This document shows, one piece after another, positions 17,305 through 20,333 of a DNA stretch of 20,333 bases. Below the pieces are notes generated by a model. It did no database searches. It was not told the origin of the DNA and was given only the letters and a program-made list of their open reading frames with translations. The position numbers and the translations under genes are program-made. The stretch lies in NCBI GenBank assembly GCA_023432885.1, contig JAEZEU010000541.1:1-20333 (forward strand). Reading direction: 5' to 3'. This DNA is from Pseudomonadota bacterium (GTDB lineage: Bacteria; Pseudomonadota; Alphaproteobacteria; Rhizobiales; Xanthobacteraceae). Numbering within the stretch: position 1 is the first letter of the stretch; every line of letters starts with the position of its first letter.

Positions 17305-19437
17305 TCAGCGGTTGCTGACTTGCCGGGGGGTGGTGCTGCCGGTGGCGTCGGAGATGCGCGCGCCGGCGCCGCCGCGGCTGTTGATCATGCTGTCGAGACG
17401 GTCGCGTTCCTTCTCGAAACCGGCGAGGATCGAGCCTTCCAGCGAGCGGCCGCGCGGCAGCCTGATGCGCATGGGATCGACGAAACGGCCGTTGACCAGG
17501 ATCTCGTAGTGCACGTGGGCGCCGGTCGACATGCCGGTGGATCCGACGAAGCCGATGACCTGGCCCTGGCGTACGCGCTTGCCGGGCTCCATGCCCTTGG
17601 CGAACGCGGACATGTGGCCGTAGGCGGTTTCGTAACCATTGTTGTGCTTGATGCGGATATACTTGCCGTAGCCGCCTTCCCAGCCGACTTTCTCGATCAC
17701 GCCATTGCCGGAGGCGAAGATCGGCGTGCCGTAGGGCGAGGCCCAGTCGACGCCGGTGTGCATCTTCACATAGCCCAAAATGGGATGACGGCGGCCGCCG
17801 AAGCCGGAGCGCATGATGGCGTTGTTGACGGGCTTGCGGACCAGGAACTTCTTCGCGCTCTTGCCGGTCTCGTCATAGAAGTCGATGGAAGAATCGTCGG
17901 GAGCGTGGAAGCGATAGTACTTCTTGGTTTCGCCGCCGACCGTGAGCGAGGCGTACAGCACCTCGTTCCTTTCCGTGATCGTCGCGCCTTCGTCTTCGCC
18001 GGCGTAGAAGACGTCGAAGGAATCGCCGGGCTGTACCTTGCGCTGGAAATCCACGTCGTAGGAGTAGATCCGGATCATGTCCTCGATGATGTTGGCCGGA
18101 ACCTTGTTGCGCAACGCGGTCTCGTAGATGCTCTGATAGAGCCGCACGCCGCTGCCATCATCCTCGTCGTCATCGTCGGCGGCCGCGGTGTCGGTGACCG
18201 TGTTCATGCTCTGCACGTCGACAGCAACGTATTTGCCGAGGTCCGACAGCGCGGCCACGGCCTCGATGCTGGCGTCGTTGGCCACCATGACGCGATACGG
18301 CTGCAGCCGCGCACCGGGCGCTTGTGTCGCCGGCACCATCAGGATCCGCACCTTCTGGCCTTCCCTCAGGCCACCGTCGCGGCCCTTGGCGCCGAGTGTG
18401 TAGGCGATCGCCTTGGCTTCCTCGGGGCTCGCGCCCTGGTCGCGGAGGATCGAGGTGATGGTATCGCCCTTCTTGACCGTATGGACACGCTCGCCGGTCG
18501 GATTGCCGCCGGTCACCTGGTCCTTGGTCTTCGCCAGCAGCGTGACGTTCTCCGGCACCACGCGCGTCTCGAACCCGGCATAGGGATCGGAGGAGGCGCC
18601 TTCGGTCGCATAGGCGAGCTTGATGTCCGACCTCACGCCGCCAGCATCGGCCGCGGCGTTGGCGAGCGACGCATAACGGACGCCGCCAGAATTGCCGCGC
18701 CAGTTCGAGGCGTCGCGCACCCGCAGGATGATCTCGTCCATCGGCACGTTGGCGGCGATCTTCGCCTTCGGCAGAATGGTCCCGAGATCCTTCATGACGA
18801 AGGAGACTTCGGCATCGGGCTCGACGGCATCGGGATTGTTGGGGTCCTCGGCGGCAGTCTGGGTAGGGGTGCCTACATCGGTCAGCATGCGCTGGGCATT
18901 GAACGGCGGGATCTTGGAGGACAGGTCGCTGGTGGTCATCGACAGGTTGCCGGAGATCCGGACAAACGGCCGCACCCGCATCACGTCGCGGTTGCCGACG
19001 CGCGTCGCGGTGGAGACGCGGATGACGTTGCGCGCGGCGGTGGATTCGCTCGGCGGCGGCAGGCGGTCGCTCTTGTGCAGGCTCGCAGCCTTGTCATTGG
19101 CGCCGAACGCGCCGCGCAGGGCCCCCTCGACGCGTTCGGGAACCTTGGCAAAGGTCATTTCGCCGTCAAGCGAGGCGAAAACGGCGCCGCCGATGAGAGC
19201 CGCGCCGCACAGGCCCGTCAGGATGGTGCCGCTGAACCACTGTACGGAAACGCGGCGGCGGTCGATCACCGCGGCCTCGGTACCGTCAACGGAAAGCGGC
19301 GGCTCATGACCGAGATCGATGATCCCAGCCTCGCGCCCGTATCCGCCCCCGCGTGACGTCCGTTGGCTCAAGCCGCCGTCCCCCCGAATCCCTTCAACAT
19401 TCGACAACCTTCCCGCTTCAATCCCCGGGTCCCGCAT
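17305..19437 (-). CDS. M23 family metallopeptidase (peptidoglycan endopeptidase), membrane-anchored, 710 aa
   Basis: An inner-membrane-anchored envelope peptidase. A single transmembrane helix spans about residues 67-90 (FSGTILTGLCGAALIGGAVF), placing the long C-terminal part in the periplasm. A LysM-like segment occurs mid-protein (VHTVKKGDTITSILRDQGAS). The C-terminal lysostaphin-type domain carries the zinc ligands: H560 and D564 in MHTGVDW, and H641/H643 in AHVHYE. It begins with RSGFGGRRHPILG, typical of active M23 enzymes, and cleaves peptide cross-bridges, so it probably acts in growth or division. The start is uncertain: ATG 19437 has AGGGG only 3 nt away, while TTG 19371 has a GGGGGGA 8 nt upstream and would remove 22 residues. 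It lies divergent from the rRNA operon. Confidence 0.92.
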   Translation of the reverse strand: MRDPGIEAGRLSNVEGIRGDGGLSQRTSRGGGYGREAGIIDLGHEPPLSVDGTEAAVIDRRRVSVQWFSGTILTGLCGAALIGGAVFASLDGEMTFAKVPERVEGALRGAFGANDKAASLHKSDRLPPPSESTAARNVIRVSTATRVGNRDVMRVRPFVRISGNLSMTTSDLSSKIPPFNAQRMLTDVGTPTQTAAEDPNNPDAVEPDAEVSFVMKDLGTILPKAKIAANVPMDEIILRVRDASNWRGNSGGVRYASLANAAADAGGVRSDIKLAYATEGASSDPYAGFETRVVPENVTLLAKTKDQVTGGNPTGERVHTVKKGDTITSILRDQGASPEEAKAIAYTLGAKGRDGGLREGQKVRILMVPATQAPGARLQPYRVMVANDASIEAVAALSDLGKYVAVDVQSMNTVTDTAAADDDDEDDGSGVRLYQSIYETALRNKVPANIIEDMIRIYSYDVDFQRKVQPGDSFDVFYAGEDEGATITERNEVLYASLTVGGETKKYYRFHAPDDSSIDFYDETGKSAKKFLVRKPVNNAIMRSGFGGRRHPILGYVKMHTGVDWASPYGTPIFASGNGVIEKVGWEGGYGKYIRIKHNNGYETAYGHMSAFAKGMEPGKRVRQGQVIGFVGSTGMSTGAHVHYEILVNGRFVDPMRIRLPRGRSLEGSILAGFEKERDRLDSMINSRGGAGARISDATGSTTPRQVSNR

Positions 19438-19687
19438 GCGCCCCTAGAGGGGACGCTTCCGGAGCTTGACGCGACGCACACATGTATTTCGGGAACAGGG
19501 GCCTAATGAAGACCAGCCGGAATCTCGAAGGTCGATGGTGCGCAGGGCTCTCGATGTCTCGGCCGTGAAGAGAACAGCGAGCTCCAGTCCCGCTATTCCC
19601 GGTCAAATCGCCGGGCAGCCCCCAGTGGCATTCCAGCGATTCAATACTTAACTTATTTTCAGAACGTCGCAGGATTGTGGCTCAAGT

Positions 19688-19702
19688 ACGGCACGGTGCC
19701 GT
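19688..19702. promoter_or_regulatory. 15-bp palindrome upstream of the rRNA promoter
   Basis: ACGGCACGGTGCCGT is a perfect 7-bp inverted repeat around one central G, 67 bp upstream of the rrn -35. It could be a binding site for a regulator of rRNA synthesis or of the divergent M23 gene. The rest of 19438-19756 shows no gene or RNA I can support. Confidence 0.35.
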
Positions 19703-19769
19703 GAACATAAGGCGTTTCATCGCCCTGAAAGAATCTGCAGCCGATGTGAAGTTTTGTTGACGAGGGGCG

Positions 19770-19799
19770 TTGACAACCCCGATTGGGTGGGCCTATAAC
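19770..19799 (+). promoter_or_regulatory. rRNA operon promoter (housekeeping sigma factor)
   Basis: TTGACA (19770-19775), an 18-bp spacer and TATAAC (19794-19799) form a near-consensus sigma-70-type promoter. A GC-rich stretch (CCCGGCC) follows, like the discriminators that make rRNA promoters sensitive to ppGpp. The expected start is near 19806. A second hexamer, TTGACG at 19757-19762, lies just upstream without a matching -10. Confidence 0.85.
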
Positions 19800-19805
19800 C
19801 CGGCC

Positions 19806-20220
19806 ACTGAGCGCGGCACTGCATTGGCCCCTTGGCCAAGGCAGTTCGTCGTGCCCGTCAAGCTCCTCACGATGATGAGTGGATCAGCAGCCGGCGTCAG
19901 TCGGTTGTCATTCGCCGTCGAGTGAGGGTCTACGGAACCTCCCCGCAGGGGAGTTGAGGTCTTCGGACCTCGGGCTGTTTGACAAGTAAAGATGAAGAAA
20001 GAGAAACGTGGACGGCGGAGTCCTTGCGGGTCTCGAACAACTGGGAACTTCGGTTTTCAGCATTCGAGACCGGACGAAAGACTTCGGCGGTACACGTTTT
20101 GAATAAGGTTACACCATGATCTCTTTATTGAGATCGGGTCGCCAGCGATGTGAATCGCTGCGCGATTTTGGTGTGGACCTCGTCAAACGTTGTGATCAGC
20201 CGGTTCAAAGTTTCAAGTCC
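19806..20220 (+). ncRNA. Pre-16S rRNA leader with multiple hairpins
   Basis: This 415-nt transcribed leader lies between the rrn promoter and the mature 16S 5' end. The following hairpins can be drawn. CTCCCC/GGGGAG occupies 19939-19953. GAGGTC/GACCTC (19956-19971) is closed by a C(UUCG)G tetraloop. AAACGTG/CACGTTT (20004-20010 with 20093-20099) encloses GGTCTCGAA/TTCGAGACC (20029-20037 with 20063-20071). GATCTC/GAGATC occupies 20118-20135. CAGCGAT/ATCGCTG (20143-20160) has a GUGA (GNRA) loop. Such leaders guide antitermination, folding and RNase processing. The 5' end is inferred from the promoter. Confidence 0.7.
19974..19984 (+). promoter_or_regulatory. boxA-like antitermination site in rRNA leader
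   Basis: GCTGTTTGACA resembles the rRNA boxA consensus (TGCTCTTTAACA) bound by NusB and NusE, and lies in the expected part of the leader. It directly follows the two hairpins at 19939-19971, about 237 nt before the 16S start. Confidence 0.55.
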
Positions 20221-20333
20221 AACTTGAGAGTTTGATCCTGGCTCAGAGCGAACGCTGGCGGCAGGCTTAACACATGCAAGTCGAGCGGGCGTAGCAATAC
20301 GTCAGCGGCAGACGGGTGAGTAACGCGTGGGAA
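20221..20333 (+). rRNA. rrs: 16S ribosomal RNA, 5' 113 nt (continues beyond window)
   Basis: The sequence from AACTTGAGAGTTTGATCCTG onward is the universal 5' start of bacterial 16S rRNA, followed by GCTCAG, GAACGCTGGCGGCAGGC, ACACATGCAAGTCGAGCGG and GTGAGTAACGCGTGG. The V1 stretch GGGCGTAGCAATACGTCAGCG matches the pattern I know from Bradyrhizobium and close relatives, which supports the host assignment. The gene is cut by the window end. It is probably the first gene of a 16S-tRNA-23S-5S operon (inference). Confidence 0.98.

Noticed and set aside
17320..19356. A 678-codon open frame antisense to the M23 peptidase
   Set aside because: It is a low-complexity shadow rich in G, A, V, D and H. 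The M23 frame has all catalytic motifs.
19443..19756. Possible tRNA or small RNA in the gap before the rRNA promoter
   Set aside because: I saw no T-arm GGTTCRAATCC-type motif or cloverleaf; CCCGGTCAAATCGCCGGG only superficially resembles one.

Overview
The window looks like a chromosomal segment of a Bradyrhizobium-type alphaproteobacterium (Nitrobacteraceae). The evidence is a GC-rich coding background (39 of 60 bases on a hand-counted clpB line), an alphaproteobacterial 16S rRNA 5' end at the right edge, and a CCACGTCTT-type palindromic intergenic repeat that I associate with this group. No database was searched.

Layout. (1) 1-333 is the 3' end of metW. (2) 334-2440 is an accessory-looking block: a 231-aa exported or anchored hypothetical protein, two possible micro-ORFs and three small overlapping membrane-protein genes. 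It is punctuated by three copies of a 24-bp palindromic element and two copies of a 17-bp direct repeat. Sampled GC is lower here (32 of 60 on one line). (3) 2441-5324 holds an alpha/beta hydrolase, a secreted Cys-His (CHAP/NlpC-like) protein with a His-rich linker, a large palindromic repeat and a MOSC-domain protein. (4) 5543-8182 is clpB with a strong intrinsic terminator. (5) 8267-8955 holds a small acidic hypothetical protein and an SPW-repeat membrane protein. (6) 16549 down to 9169, all on the minus strand, is a periplasmic NHL/SMP-30-type beta-propeller gene followed by a complete dipeptide/oligopeptide ABC importer (permease, permease, solute-binding protein, two ATPases). (7) 16852-19437 holds a small membrane protein converging on a large M23 envelope peptidase. 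(8) 19757-20333 is the promoter, long structured leader and first 113 nt of a 16S rRNA gene.

How the genes work together. The importer is a self-contained system: the binding protein captures a peptide-like solute, two Dpp/Opp permeases form the channel and two ATPases power it. Stop/start overlaps join permease to permease and ATPase to ATPase. The co-oriented propeller gene may act on or bind the same ligand in the periplasm. clpB, metW and the rRNA operon are housekeeping genes. The M23 peptidase and the CHAP-like protein probably act on peptidoglycan.

I found no CRISPR array, tRNA, transposase or phage gene. The least explained parts are the small-gene block at 334-2440 with its repeats and the hairpin-rich rRNA leader. 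Neither is proven to be a new system.
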